From Treponema denticola (lineage in GTDB: Bacteria > Spirochaetota > Spirochaetia > Treponematales > Treponemataceae): a stretch of DNA of 64,000 bases. Where the stretch lies: the NCBI RefSeq assembly GCF_024181405.1, contig NZ_CP051302.1, positions 1,240,001 through 1,304,000 on the forward strand. The letters run 5' to 3'. The position numbers were made by a program, and so were the translations under genes. This document shows positions 23,642-31,687 of the stretch, in pieces; positions within the stretch are counted from its first letter, which is position 1, and each line of letters starts with the position of its first letter. The notes under the pieces are model-generated. The model searched no databases and was not told the origin of the DNA. It worked only from the letters and a program-made list of their open reading frames with translations.

Positions 23642-25162
23642 TTAACGGTTAATTGCTTCAAGAGGACTTATCTTTAAAGCAAGCCTTACCGGATACCAGT
23701 TTGCTGCAAGACCTGCTAAAAGCATTGCAGCCATTGTCCAAACGGCAGAACCGATCGAAATACTTACCCTAATCTGTTTTCCGCCGAACATAGCTGCAAG
23801 TATATCTCCGACCCTGATGTCAAAAGCATTTACAACGGCTGCAGTGATAAGAGCAAGTACCAAGCCGATAAGAACACCTACGCAAGACATAAAAAAAGAT
23901 TCCGCAAAAAATATCCTTCTGACAAAACCTTTTTTAGCTCCTATGGCCCTCATCGTTCCTATCTCGGAGCTTCTTTGCATAACGGCGACAACCAGTGTAT
24001 TCATTATAACGATTAAAACTACTACGGAAAGAATAGCCAGCATTGTAATAAAAAGAATTCTTGTTCCTTCTATTGCACTGTAATACATTGCCATTCCGCG
24101 TTCCCAATTCACAGCTCGAGCGCTTATTCCTTCTTCCTTAAACCAATCATTTAAGGTTTTTATTACGCTTTGAGTCTTTGAAGAATCTTTAAGCTTTATT
24201 ACGATATGATGCCAAGCTTCATTGTCGGCTAAGTTAAGCCGATCGCGCAGTTCGGTGCTTCCCAAAAGATTTTCATAATCAATCTTTGAATTTGAATTCT
24301 GTACGGTATCTATAATATCTGCGCCTGAATCATCCGAAAAAAGTTCATCTTCCGATTTTTCTGAAAGGCTTAAATCGACGGAATCGGGAATGGCCGCTGC
24401 AACTCTTGCTCCCATGGTCATATCGGCAAGTATTCGGGTTGTATCTACATCAAAGTAGGCTATGCCGTCTATTGCCGTATCGGGATGAGCATAATCAAAA
24501 AAGCCCGTTATGATAACTTTTTGCTGTCTTGCCTTTCCTGCAAAGGCCGTTACCAAAATCTCGTCACCCAAGTTTAAGGGCCTGTCATAATATTTTTCAA
24601 ACTTTTCTTTTAAATCACGCGGAATCAGAGCAAACTTACCGTTTGATGTTTTAGGATATTCTCCTTCATAAATATTAATCGTATCAAAAAGATTTTTATA
24701 ACTTTCAGGTTCAATTCCTAGAATCTGTGCATAAGGAAAAAAGGACCGGTTCTTGTCTTCGGCCTCCCATGAATCGGGTAAATCAAGAGCCTTGAGCATA
24801 CCGCTTGCAAAAACGGAAGATGTAAGGCCTTTTACCTCAGGAAGGCTTTCAACCTTGGACTTAACTTTTTCAAAAGGAACCAGATAGGGCATCTTAGGTG
24901 TATCCATGCTGACACTGACTGTCTGAAAAACTCCCAAGAGTTGTACCATTACAGTGTCTTTTTCAGGCTTGCCCGTAATTAAAACATCTCCCGAAAAATC
25001 GCTTATACACACCGCTTGAGTTTGCTGCAATGAAAAATTTAAGATACCGAAGCCTAGGATTACCAAAAAAGTTCCTATTCCTATAAGTGATAAGGTAATA
25101 ATCATTTTCGCTTTACTTGCAAAAAGATTTTTTACCGCCATTTTAAAAATTGTCTTATTCAT
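23642..25162 (-). CDS. FtsX/LolE-like ABC transporter permease
   Basis: A 506-residue permease with the same layout as its neighbour: helix at about 13-35, long periplasmic region (about 40-380, larger than usual and with an acidic insertion SEKSEDELFSDDSGADI), and an FtsX domain with IVIMNTLVVAVMQRSSEIGTMRAIGAKKGFVRRIFFAESFFMSCVGVLIG. It starts 16 bp after the ATPase gene. With the second permease and ATPase it makes a LolCDE- or MacB-like machine for moving lipoproteins or lipids out of the inner membrane. Which substrate it takes cannot be read from sequence. Confidence 0.88.
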   Translation of the reverse strand: MNKTIFKMAVKNLFASKAKMIITLSLIGIGTFLVILGFGILNFSLQQTQAVCISDFSGDVLITGKPEKDTVMVQLLGVFQTVSVSMDTPKMPYLVPFEKVKSKVESLPEVKGLTSSVFASGMLKALDLPDSWEAEDKNRSFFPYAQILGIEPESYKNLFDTINIYEGEYPKTSNGKFALIPRDLKEKFEKYYDRPLNLGDEILVTAFAGKARQQKVIITGFFDYAHPDTAIDGIAYFDVDTTRILADMTMGARVAAAIPDSVDLSLSEKSEDELFSDDSGADIIDTVQNSNSKIDYENLLGSTELRDRLNLADNEAWHHIVIKLKDSSKTQSVIKTLNDWFKEEGISARAVNWERGMAMYYSAIEGTRILFITMLAILSVVVLIVIMNTLVVAVMQRSSEIGTMRAIGAKKGFVRRIFFAESFFMSCVGVLIGLVLALITAAVVNAFDIRVGDILAAMFGGKQIRVSISIGSAVWTMAAMLLAGLAANWYPVRLALKISPLEAINR

Positions 25163-25178
25163 AATAATTTTCCTAAGT

Positions 25179-25931
25179 TTAAGCTGAAGCCTTTACATCT
25201 TCAAGGATTTGACCGTCCAAAATCTTAATGCGGTGGTTGGTCATATCTACGATCTTTGCGTCATGTGTCGAAAAGATAAAGGTTGTTTTAAGTTCCCTGT
25301 TTACCTCTTTCATAAGCTCCAAAATTTGAATACCTGTCTTTGAGTCAAGGTTTGCAGTAGGCTCATCGGCTAAAACTATTTGAGGTTTAGTAGCTAAGGC
25401 TCTTGCGATGGCAACCCTCTGCCTTTGACCTCCTGAAAGCTCGTTAGACTTATGGTTCTTCCATTCGCTCAAACCGACCTTATCGATTAAATAGTTAATC
25501 CACTCTTTTTGATTTGCTTTACTCTCTTTTGCCTTTCCAAATAAAAGAGGAAATTCTATATTTTCGTATACATTTAAAACCGGAACAAGGTTAAAGGATT
25601 GAAAAATAAAACCTAAATACTCGTGGCGGAGTACGGTCATTTTTTTATCCAGTTTGTTGGGAACCTTAACCTTTTTGTTCTGTTTTTTTAAAAGAGAAGC
25701 AAAATCCGATTCCTTATAAATACTTTCATTGTTTATGATGAGCTCCCCGCCCGAGGGCGTATCTATTAAACCTATCATATTAAGAATGGTTGATTTGCCG
25801 GAACCCGAAGGCCCTGAAATAGAAACGAATTCGCCTTGCTCAATGGCGAAATCGATGCCTTTTACGGCTTCAACTAAAACCTTTCCCAACGGATAGGTCT
25901 TCTTTAAGTTTTTAACTTGTACAATATTCAT
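25179..25931 (-). CDS. LolD/MacB-like ABC transporter ATP-binding protein
   Basis: A 250-residue ATPase. Walker A is GPSGSGKST (about 40-48), the Q-loop follows near FQSFNLVPVLNVYENI, the signature is LSGGQRQRVAIARAL (about 163-177), Walker B is IVLADEPTANLD and the switch His is in FSTHD. The FQSFNL...YENIEFPL motif is typical of the MacB/LolD group. The protein has an insertion (about 75-100, SLLKKQNKKVKVPNKLDKKM) before the Q-loop. It powers the two permeases encoded downstream. GGAGG precedes the ATG. The operon promoter is proposed about 200 bp upstream. Confidence 0.9.
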   Translation of the reverse strand: MNIVQVKNLKKTYPLGKVLVEAVKGIDFAIEQGEFVSISGPSGSGKSTILNMIGLIDTPSGGELIINNESIYKESDFASLLKKQNKKVKVPNKLDKKMTVLRHEYLGFIFQSFNLVPVLNVYENIEFPLLFGKAKESKANQKEWINYLIDKVGLSEWKNHKSNELSGGQRQRVAIARALATKPQIVLADEPTANLDSKTGIQILELMKEVNRELKTTFIFSTHDAKIVDMTNHRIKILDGQILEDVKASA

Positions 25932-26128
25932 ACAAAACCTCCAAAAAAGTTGTACATATTATATTATAAAAAATTAAAACAAGCATTTACTATAGCTTAC
26001 ATTTTAACTTTCTGCCTTACATTTCTGTAAGTTTACATATTTTTTACCCGCTTTACCAGTGACAAAAGTCATGTTTGAGGCGGTAAATAGTCATTTTATT
26101 TAATTTAACCGCAAATGGTATAACGAGT

Positions 26129-26169
26129 TATCTAGCTAGATAGTCTACATAAATTCTAACTTTTGTCAA
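26129..26169 (-). promoter_or_regulatory. Promoter with overlapping palindrome upstream of the ABC export operon
   Basis: Minus strand TTGACA (26169-26164), 16 nt, TAGACT (26147-26142). A perfect 14-bp palindrome TATCTAGCTAGATA (26129-26142) abuts the -10 and would cover the start point, as a repressor operator does. The 5' leader would be about 200 nt. Confidence 0.55.
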
Positions 26170-26186
26170 TACGGTTTAAGAAAATT

Positions 26187-26393
26187 TTATTTAATCTCTC
26201 CCAGATCCGGCTCTTCATCTATTTCATCGCTTACATACTTACCCGTTTTTTTGCGCTGCTTAACACAGAAGCTTAAAAGATATTCTATCTGTCCGTTTAT
26301 AGAACGGAAGTCGTCTTCAGCCCAAGAAGCAAGATCCTGATATAGTTTTGCAGATACCCGTAAGGGTATCTGTTTTTTCTCATCCTTTTCCAT
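26187..26393 (-). CDS. Ribbon-helix-helix (Arc-like) protein paired with SPFH protein
   Basis: A 68-residue protein whose KKQIPLRVSAKLYQDLASWAEDDFRSINGQIEYLLSFCVKQRKK block has the Arc-type layout: a beta strand carrying the DNA-contacting side chains (I-P-L-R-V) and two helices with an R-S-x-N-x-x-I-E-Y-L-L turn. The tail is acidic. The ATG overlaps the stop of the SPFH gene as TGATG, so translation is coupled. Genes of this kind regularly follow SPFH genes. It may repress the pair through the long palindrome upstream of the SPFH gene; that link is inferred. Confidence 0.78.
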   Translation of the reverse strand: MEKDEKKQIPLRVSAKLYQDLASWAEDDFRSINGQIEYLLSFCVKQRKKTGKYVSDEIDEEPDLGEIK

Positions 26394-27403
26394 CAATATA
26401 AAGAACCCGAATTTACTATGGGCTGAGCATCCTTATTTCCGCAAAGGACTACAAGAAGGTTTGACACCATGGCAGCCTTTCGCTCTTCATCGAGAATCAC
26501 CTTTCCGCTTTCGTTTAACTTATCCAAGGCCATCTCGACCATACCTACGGCTCCGTCAACTATCATCTTTCGGGCATCGATAATTGCAGAAGCCTGCTGC
26601 CTTTGAAGCATTGTGGCAGCTATTTCTTGGGCATAGGCAAGATAGGTAATGCGGGCTTCGATAATCTCTATACCGGCCTCATTAACCTTTGACTGAATTT
26701 CATTTTTGATTCTGTTTGCAACAATTTCGGAAGAACCTCTGAGCGAGCCTTCATCGGGAGTACCGTCCCCTGTTGTATCTACATTTTCTGCAATATCGTA
26801 AGGATAGATTTTAACTATATTTCTTAAAGCAACATCGCATTGCAAAGATAAAAATTCTTTGTAGTTATCCACTGCAAAAACAGCCTTTGCCGTATCTACA
26901 ACCCTCCAAATTACGGCAATGCCTATTTCGATGGGGTTTCCAAGCCTATCGTTTATCTTTTGCTGGTTATTGTTTAAGGTCATCTGCTTTAAAGAAATCT
27001 TTTTGTTTAATGCAAAATTAACACCTGCATTTTGAGCATAAACCTTTTTGTTTACATCTCCGCTTTGGCGCAAAACGGTTTCTGCAGCAGGATTAACAGC
27101 GATAGAAAAGGGATTAACAAAATACATCCCGCTCTTTTTTAGGGTACCAGTGTGCTTTCCAAAAAGGGTTAGAACTAGGGCTTCCTGCGGTTTTAATATC
27201 TTAATACCGAAAAAACAGGTAGAAACCGTTATTATTATTAAAACAAGAACCGCAATACAGGGAATACCTATATAAGGCGGAATTAAATCCTCACCTGCAA
27301 AATAGATACTGCAGACCAAGGCCGGAAAGGCAGCAAGTTCGATAAGTATAAAAAGACATAACATCACAAACCCGTTTTTTGCTTTTAATTCTACTTCATT
27401 CAT
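26393..27403 (-). CDS. SPFH/band 7 domain membrane protein
   Basis: A 336-residue protein with two transmembrane helices (about 12-33 and 44-66) followed by an SPFH/band 7 domain (about 68-300): CFFGIKILKPQEALVLTLFGKHTGTLKKSGMYFVNPF is the conserved entry, and QSKVNEAGIEIIEARITYLAYAQEIAATMLQRQQASAIIDARK the C-terminal helix. SPFH proteins form membrane scaffolds that organise lipid microdomains or guard proteases. AGGAG lies 8 nt before the ATG. It is cotranscribed with the ribbon-helix-helix gene. Confidence 0.9.
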   Translation of the reverse strand: MNEVELKAKNGFVMLCLFILIELAAFPALVCSIYFAGEDLIPPYIGIPCIAVLVLIIITVSTCFFGIKILKPQEALVLTLFGKHTGTLKKSGMYFVNPFSIAVNPAAETVLRQSGDVNKKVYAQNAGVNFALNKKISLKQMTLNNNQQKINDRLGNPIEIGIAVIWRVVDTAKAVFAVDNYKEFLSLQCDVALRNIVKIYPYDIAENVDTTGDGTPDEGSLRGSSEIVANRIKNEIQSKVNEAGIEIIEARITYLAYAQEIAATMLQRQQASAIIDARKMIVDGAVGMVEMALDKLNESGKVILDEERKAAMVSNLLVVLCGNKDAQPIVNSGSLY

Positions 27404-27421
27404 AAAATTCTCCTATAAAAA

Positions 27422-27456
27422 CTTCTTTTTGATATCATTATGATATCAAAAAGAAG
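27422..27456. promoter_or_regulatory. 35-bp palindrome, probable operator of the SPFH-RHH operon
   Basis: Two 17-bp arms (CTTCTTTTTGATATCAT and its exact complement) meet around one T. Each arm contains the smaller palindrome TGATATCA, so the site offers two dyads, as RHH dimers of dimers use. It ends 19 bp before the SPFH start codon. Confidence 0.6.
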
Positions 27457-27536
27457 AAAATTTGTCAAGAGGAAGTCTTAAAAAGATTATTTTTAAACCT
27501 TTATGTAAATTTAAACTGCAAGGACAATTGATTTGT

Positions 27537-27839
27537 TTAGTTTAACTTTATTTTCTCATAATGCGACCACATTCTGATAATTTTTACTGTTCCTTCATAC
27601 TCAATATTATCAATCACTATCTTTTCAGGATAGACTTGATAAACAAATCGATGATGAATATTTATTCTACGGGAATATAAACCGGAAAGATTTCCAAGCA
27701 GGGCTTCAAATGGAGGATTTTTTTGAAAAGGGTCATTGCGTACAATTTCTATCAATTTTTTTGCTTTTATATCCAAGCCTGATGATTTTAAATTCTGAAT
27801 ATCCTTTACGGCTTGTTTTTCATAAACAATTCTGTACAT
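27537..27839 (-). CDS. yoeB: YoeB-family toxin
   Basis: A 100-residue Txe/YoeB-type mRNA interferase. MYRIVYEKQAVKDIQNLKSSGLDIKAKKLIEIVRNDPFQKNPPFEALLGNLSGLYSRRINIHHRFVYQVYPEKI shows the family order: helices, P-F/P-P, then E-x-L-x-G-x-L-x-G-x-Y-S-R-R-I-N-x-x-H-R-x-V-Y. The C-terminal IRMWSHYEKIKLN carries the catalytic-end His and Tyr. YoeB cleaves mRNA in the ribosomal A site. It follows the YefM-type antitoxin gene by about 20 bp and lies outside the integron. Confidence 0.92.
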   Translation of the reverse strand: MYRIVYEKQAVKDIQNLKSSGLDIKAKKLIEIVRNDPFQKNPPFEALLGNLSGLYSRRINIHHRFVYQVYPEKIVIDNIEYEGTVKIIRMWSHYEKIKLN

Positions 27840-27860
27840 TAGCTGCCATATATAAATTAA

Positions 27861-28112
27861 CTACCATTTAACTTCATTTTCGGATAGGCAGTCTTCCAAA
27901 GCTGCGTTTTTTCCCGAAATAAGCGATTCCGGCAAACCTGAAATAGAGTTTAGATATATTGTTTCCTGTATAGCGTTCCAATCATCTTCACCAATGATAA
28001 CTGCATTTTTTCCCTTACTATTTGTAAGTGTAAGAGGTTGAGAATTATCATTAACAAAGGCAAGTATTTTAAAAAGATCGGTATGAGCCTGTGTTACATT
28101 AATTGCTTTCAT
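27861..28112 (-). CDS. yefM: YefM-family antitoxin
   Basis: An 83-residue Phd/YefM antitoxin: MKAINVTQAHTDLFKILAFVNDNSQPLTLTNSKGKNAVIIGEDDWNAIQETIYLNSISGL is the DNA-binding and dimer domain, and the remainder an acidic toxin-binding tail (residues 60-83). GGAGG lies 7 nt before the ATG. It precedes the YoeB toxin gene in the standard order and should autorepress the pair. Confidence 0.92.
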   Translation of the reverse strand: MKAINVTQAHTDLFKILAFVNDNSQPLTLTNSKGKNAVIIGEDDWNAIQETIYLNSISGLPESLISGKNAALEDCLSENEVKW

Positions 28113-28203
28113 AATTTATCCCTCCTCGTTTAATATACCACACATTTTTATATACATCAAGAGAAAAAAATTGTAAAAATTATCATTTTTTTTAACTTTT
28201 TAC

Positions 28204-28232
28204 TTGACAAACACTATATATAGTGTTAGAAT
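28204..28232 (+). promoter_or_regulatory. Promoter with NrdR box in the spacer
   Basis: TTGACA (28204-28209), 17-nt spacer, TAGAAT (28227-28232). The spacer contains ACACTATATATAGTGT (28211-28226), a perfect match to the NrdR-box consensus ACACwATATATwGTGT. Binding of NrdR there would block polymerase. Only one box is seen; tandem boxes are usual. Confidence 0.85.
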
Positions 28233-28292
28233 AGCCGATATAAGGAATAGAACGCTAAATAACGGTTTATTCCGAAAGCCGGGAGGAAAAAA

Positions 28293-28580
28293 ATGAGAAA
28301 CATTGAAAAAGTCAATGCAGAAATTGAAGAGGTAAAAAAAGAACTTGAAAATGTTCATGGCACGGGAACCGAGGTTTATGCCAGAATTGTAGGCTACTAC
28401 CGATCGGTCCGCAACTGGAACAAAGGAAAACGGGAAGAATATAACCATAGGCTTATGTTCTCTTCCGAAAACGAAAGGATTGGAAAAACTCTGTCCGACT
28501 GTGATTGCCTGCCCATCAGCGGCTCCTTAAATTTTTCAAGTTCGGAAAACCTTTCAGAAAAAAAAGAACAAATAGCCTAA
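28293..28580 (+). CDS. Stand-alone NrdD C-terminal (glycyl-radical) domain-like protein
   Basis: A 95-residue protein whose HGTGTEVYARIVGYYRSVRNWNKGKREEYNHR segment (about 23-54) matches the C-terminal end of class III anaerobic ribonucleotide reductase, including the R-I-V-G-Y loop that holds the radical glycine (G35). The large reductase domains and ATP cone are absent, so it is not a reductase by itself. It could be a split radical-carrying subunit or a spare part, as YfiD is for pyruvate formate-lyase. GGGAGG precedes the ATG, an NrdR-box promoter lies upstream, and the stop overlaps the activase start (TAATG). The C-terminal 40 residues are unlike NrdD. Confidence 0.75.
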   Translation: MRNIEKVNAEIEEVKKELENVHGTGTEVYARIVGYYRSVRNWNKGKREEYNHRLMFSSENERIGKTLSDCDCLPISGSLNFSSSENLSEKKEQIA

Positions 28581-29323
28581 TGCTTGCAGGTTTACAAAAA
28601 ACTACCTTAGTTAATTTTCCCCGCCGCGTAGCAGCGGCGGTTTTTTTACCCGGCTGTAATATGCGATGCCCCTACTGCCACAATGCAGAGCTCGCCCTAG
28701 CCTCTCCTTCTTCCTTTACTGCAAATCAGGAAAACACCAATGATTATTATGAGCTTAGCGAAATCTATACATTTTTAGAAAGTAGGAAAAACCTTATTTC
28801 AGGCTTTGTTATTTCAGGGGGAGAACCCTTTATGTCTCCGGCCTTGTTCGAGCTCATTGAAAGAGCAAAGTCCTTAAACCTTGCAGTCAAAATAGACACA
28901 AACGGCCTTTTTCCGGAACGCATAGAAGAGGTTTTAGGCTCTTCCAATCTTAAACCTGATATGATAGCCATAGATGTAAAGACTTCGCCTGAAAGGTACG
29001 GGGAACTTTTAGCCTCAAAAACCGATTCAGCCGCAAAAAAAGCAAAAACCGCACTCTTAAAAACCCTCGATATTCTAAAATCAAATACCGAAAAAACGGA
29101 AGTAGAATATAGAACGGTTTTGGCTCCGTACCTCGTATCTGAAGACGAAATAAACAAAATAGCCTCCCTCCTGCCTAAAAACGCAAGATGGAGGCTAGCC
29201 CAATTTGTACCGGGAACTTGTTTAAACCCTGAGTGGAACTCGGTAGAACCCTATCCACTCTCTCAAGCTCAAGCCCTTACAGCCATTGCAAAAAGCCTTA
29301 TCACCGATACCGAATTACGCTGA
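28580..29323 (+). CDS. nrdG: Anaerobic ribonucleotide reductase activating protein-like radical SAM enzyme
   Basis: A 247-residue radical SAM activase. The cluster motif CNMRCPYCHN (CxxxCxxC, about 27-36) follows the typical QKTTLVNFPRRVAAAVFLPG entry. SGGEPF (about 75) is the SAM-binding GGE motif, and the KIDTNGLFPE and DMIAIDVKTSPERY segments follow the order of the NrdG/PflA group. It would install the glycyl radical on NrdD or on the stand-alone domain encoded just upstream. The ATG at 28580 overlaps the stop of that gene. An alternative longer frame from 28505 has no support. Confidence 0.85.
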   Translation: MLAGLQKTTLVNFPRRVAAAVFLPGCNMRCPYCHNAELALASPSSFTANQENTNDYYELSEIYTFLESRKNLISGFVISGGEPFMSPALFELIERAKSLNLAVKIDTNGLFPERIEEVLGSSNLKPDMIAIDVKTSPERYGELLASKTDSAAKKAKTALLKTLDILKSNTEKTEVEYRTVLAPYLVSEDEINKIASLLPKNARWRLAQFVPGTCLNPEWNSVEPYPLSQAQALTAIAKSLITDTELR

Positions 29324-29325
29324 TA

Positions 29326-29847
29326 CTAATTCTTAACTACATTATTTTTGATCAATTCGTCGGTTTCTGCCTTATCGGTTCTAAGCCAATACTGACTGCG
29401 TCCTATGCCGAGACCGATCTCTCCGCGCATTTCAAGGGTATCGGTTTTAAATTTTTTACCGTCAGCCTTGTGAAATTTTATTTTGCAATAGTAATACTTG
29501 CCGTCACCCGGATCAATGATATAGCCCTTATGCCATGAACCGGCTTCTTTTTTTACAAGATTGTAAATAAAAGGCGTGCCTACGAGCGGCATTTCGTTTA
29601 CCTTTCCGGCTTTCGGAAAATCTTTATAGGATTCTTTACAGGAAGACGCAAGCTCCTTAGGATCATGTCCTACGGTAACAAGCATTTCCCCAAACAATTT
29701 TCCGTCTTTTTCATAGATATTCCAGACTCCGGTAACCTCATTGGTTTTTTCATCAACGCTTTTCCATAAACCGATAACCGGATCTTCGGAAAAGCCCATA
29801 GCCAAAATACACATAAAAAATAAAGCAATCAAAATTATTTTTTTCAT
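29326..29847 (-). CDS. DUF2147 secreted protein
   Basis: A 173-residue exported protein: signal peptide MKKIILIALFFMCILAMGFSEDP, then the DUF2147 domain opening IGLWKSVDEKTNEVTGVWNIYEKDGKLFGEMLVT and ending GRSQYWLRTD. The domain is a small beta barrel found in many Gram-negative periplasmic proteins of unknown role. GGAGG lies 7 nt before the ATG. The gene converges with the activase gene, 2 bp apart, and begins 26 bp after the antiporter-like gene, so it may be transcribed with it. Confidence 0.85.
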   Translation of the reverse strand: MKKIILIALFFMCILAMGFSEDPVIGLWKSVDEKTNEVTGVWNIYEKDGKLFGEMLVTVGHDPKELASSCKESYKDFPKAGKVNEMPLVGTPFIYNLVKKEAGSWHKGYIIDPGDGKYYYCKIKFHKADGKKFKTDTLEMRGEIGLGIGRSQYWLRTDKAETDELIKNNVVKN

Positions 29848-29873
29848 ATTTTGCCTCCAAATATATTCAATTT

Positions 29874-31166
29874 TTATAGGATCAAGGCACCTATTAAGCC
29901 GCCAATCAATAATGGAATATTAAAGTGTAAAAATGTAGGAATACATGTATCCCAAATATGATTATGCTGACGGTCTGTAATCAAACCGCTTGTCGGGCCC
30001 AATGTAACATCAGAGGATGGAGAACCGGCATCGCCCAGAGCAGCGGCTGTTCCGACAAGACAGACAATAGCAAGAGGACTGAAACCTAATTTTATTCCTA
30101 AAGGAACATATAGGGCTGCAATTATCGGAACACTGCCGAAACAGGTTCCTATACCCATCGTAATGAGTAAGCCTATCAAAAGCATTAAAAGAGCCATAAT
30201 AAATTTACCGGTTCCGAATACGGCAACAGTATCGGAAACAAGTGTTTCTATACTGCCAGTTGCAATCATAATCTTTGAAAAACCTCCTGCAGCAAGCATT
30301 ATAAAAGCAACACCGCCCATAATTCTCATACTATAGTGCATTCTTTCATTTGATCGGCGTACATCTGCTGTAGCTGTTCCAAGCAAAACCGTTATACTTG
30401 CTATGCAGCCCCATACCATTGAACCCGTAATTACCTGAACTACACATAAAATAATAATCGAAGCAAGAGATAACCATTCTTTTCTTCCAAATTTTACTTC
30501 AACTTCCATATCAAATTCAAAGCCTTGCTGATCATAGTTACGGGGTTTACGGTAAGAAATAAAAATAGAAACAAGCCAGCCTACTATAAGGAAGAATGCC
30601 GGTAAGAGCATAGCCTTCCAAACATCGTTTACCTTAAAATTAAGGCCGTTTTGCACCATCGCATTAGCTATAATCGTATGAAAGACCAGACCGAAACCTA
30701 TAGGAAAAATCAAATACGGCCATATTAAAGAAAAAGTCAAACTGCATGCTACGGCACGTCTGTCAAGCCTCATACTGTTCATAATAACCAAAAGGAGAGG
30801 AAGGACCAGGGGTATCCAAGAAATATGTATCGGAATTAATGATTCAGACACAATACCGATTAGGGTTATCAAAAATAAAAGCAAAAACTTTTTACCTTTT
30901 AAATTCCTATAAAATTTTAAGGCAATAAAGTCAACAAGAAAGGTCTCATTAATTGCAGCAGCAATAATACCAAGTAAGGCATAGGAAAGTACTATCTCGG
31001 CATTATCTCCCATTCCTAAAACCATAGCATTCATTATCTCGGAAGGGCTCAAACCGCCTAAAAATCCGCCCAATACGGCAGAAATAATAATCGAGACTAA
31101 AATATTTACTTGGAATAAACATAAGACAATCATAGCAACAACAGAAAGGATCAAAGGATTTATCAT
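29874..31166 (-). CDS. Na+/H+ antiporter family transporter
   Basis: A 430-residue inner-membrane protein with about 11-12 hydrophobic helices. The segments NILVSIIISAVLGGFLGGLSPSEIMNAMVLGMGDNAEIVLSYALLGIIAAAI, SLIPIHISWIPLVLPLLLVIM and the C-terminal CLVGTAAALGDAGSPSSDVTLGPTSGL (with a conserved GDAGSP loop) are typical of the NhaC/YuiF-like Na_H_antiport families. It should exchange Na+ for H+ or carry an organic acid with H+. It is complete. No ribosome binding site better than a weak GAG is seen. Confidence 0.82.
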   Translation of the reverse strand: MINPLILSVVAMIVLCLFQVNILVSIIISAVLGGFLGGLSPSEIMNAMVLGMGDNAEIVLSYALLGIIAAAINETFLVDFIALKFYRNLKGKKFLLLFLITLIGIVSESLIPIHISWIPLVLPLLLVIMNSMRLDRRAVACSLTFSLIWPYLIFPIGFGLVFHTIIANAMVQNGLNFKVNDVWKAMLLPAFFLIVGWLVSIFISYRKPRNYDQQGFEFDMEVEVKFGRKEWLSLASIIILCVVQVITGSMVWGCIASITVLLGTATADVRRSNERMHYSMRIMGGVAFIMLAAGGFSKIMIATGSIETLVSDTVAVFGTGKFIMALLMLLIGLLITMGIGTCFGSVPIIAALYVPLGIKLGFSPLAIVCLVGTAAALGDAGSPSSDVTLGPTSGLITDRQHNHIWDTCIPTFLHFNIPLLIGGLIGALIL

Positions 31167-31269
31167 TAATCAAACTCCATATAAGTAATTATGTACCTAT
31201 ACTAACATAAATTTCTAAACTTGTCAAAACTTTTTTATAGACTTTTTATAAAAAAATTCATATTTATAC

Positions 31270-31327
31270 TTGACATAATATTATATTTTATATAATATAT
31301 AAATATAAATAATATACTAAATAGTAT
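31270..31327 (+). promoter_or_regulatory. Promoter and candidate PadR operator of the HAAS/DUF4097 operon
   Basis: TTGACA (31270-31275), 17 nt, TAATAT (31293-31298). Just downstream lies the palindrome ATACTA-AA-TAGTAT (31314-31327). PadR regulators usually repress their own operons through ATxxxAT dyads of this kind. Confidence 0.6.
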
Positions 31328-31362
31328 TATATAATATCGGATATAGCAAGGAGGTTAACGGG

Positions 31363-31677
31363 ATGATTTTTTCGATAAATACGGGCTTGCTTGAAGCCTG
31401 CGTTCTAGCCCTTTTAAAAGACTCGGATTCTTACGGCTACAAACTAACGCAGGATGTCAAAAGCCTTCTTCCAATATCGGAATCTACCTTATACCCTGTT
31501 CTAAAAAGACTGCAAACAAGCGGATATTTGGAAACCTACGACCAGCCTATCGACGGGCGGAACCGTAAGTACTATAAAATAACGCCTGCGGGATTAAGGC
31601 AGCATGAACTCTACATTGGAGAATGGAAGTCCTATAAGGAACTAATAGACAAGATTTTTAAGGGCACAGCCCTTTAG
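31363..31677 (+). CDS. PadR-family transcriptional regulator
   Basis: A 104-residue PadR-type winged-helix regulator. TGLLEACVLALLKDSDSYGYKLTQDVKSLLPISESTLYPVLKRLQTSGYLETYDQPIDGRNRKYYKITPAG is the complete wHTH, with the Y-G-Y and S-x-x-T-L-Y-P-x-L-x-R-L signatures. It probably represses the operon and releases on an envelope or drug signal. AAGGAGG lies ahead of the ATG (8 nt). The HAAS genes start 10 bp downstream, the standard partnership. Confidence 0.92.
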   Translation: MIFSINTGLLEACVLALLKDSDSYGYKLTQDVKSLLPISESTLYPVLKRLQTSGYLETYDQPIDGRNRKYYKITPAGLRQHELYIGEWKSYKELIDKIFKGTAL

Positions 31678-31687
31678 GAGATTAAAG

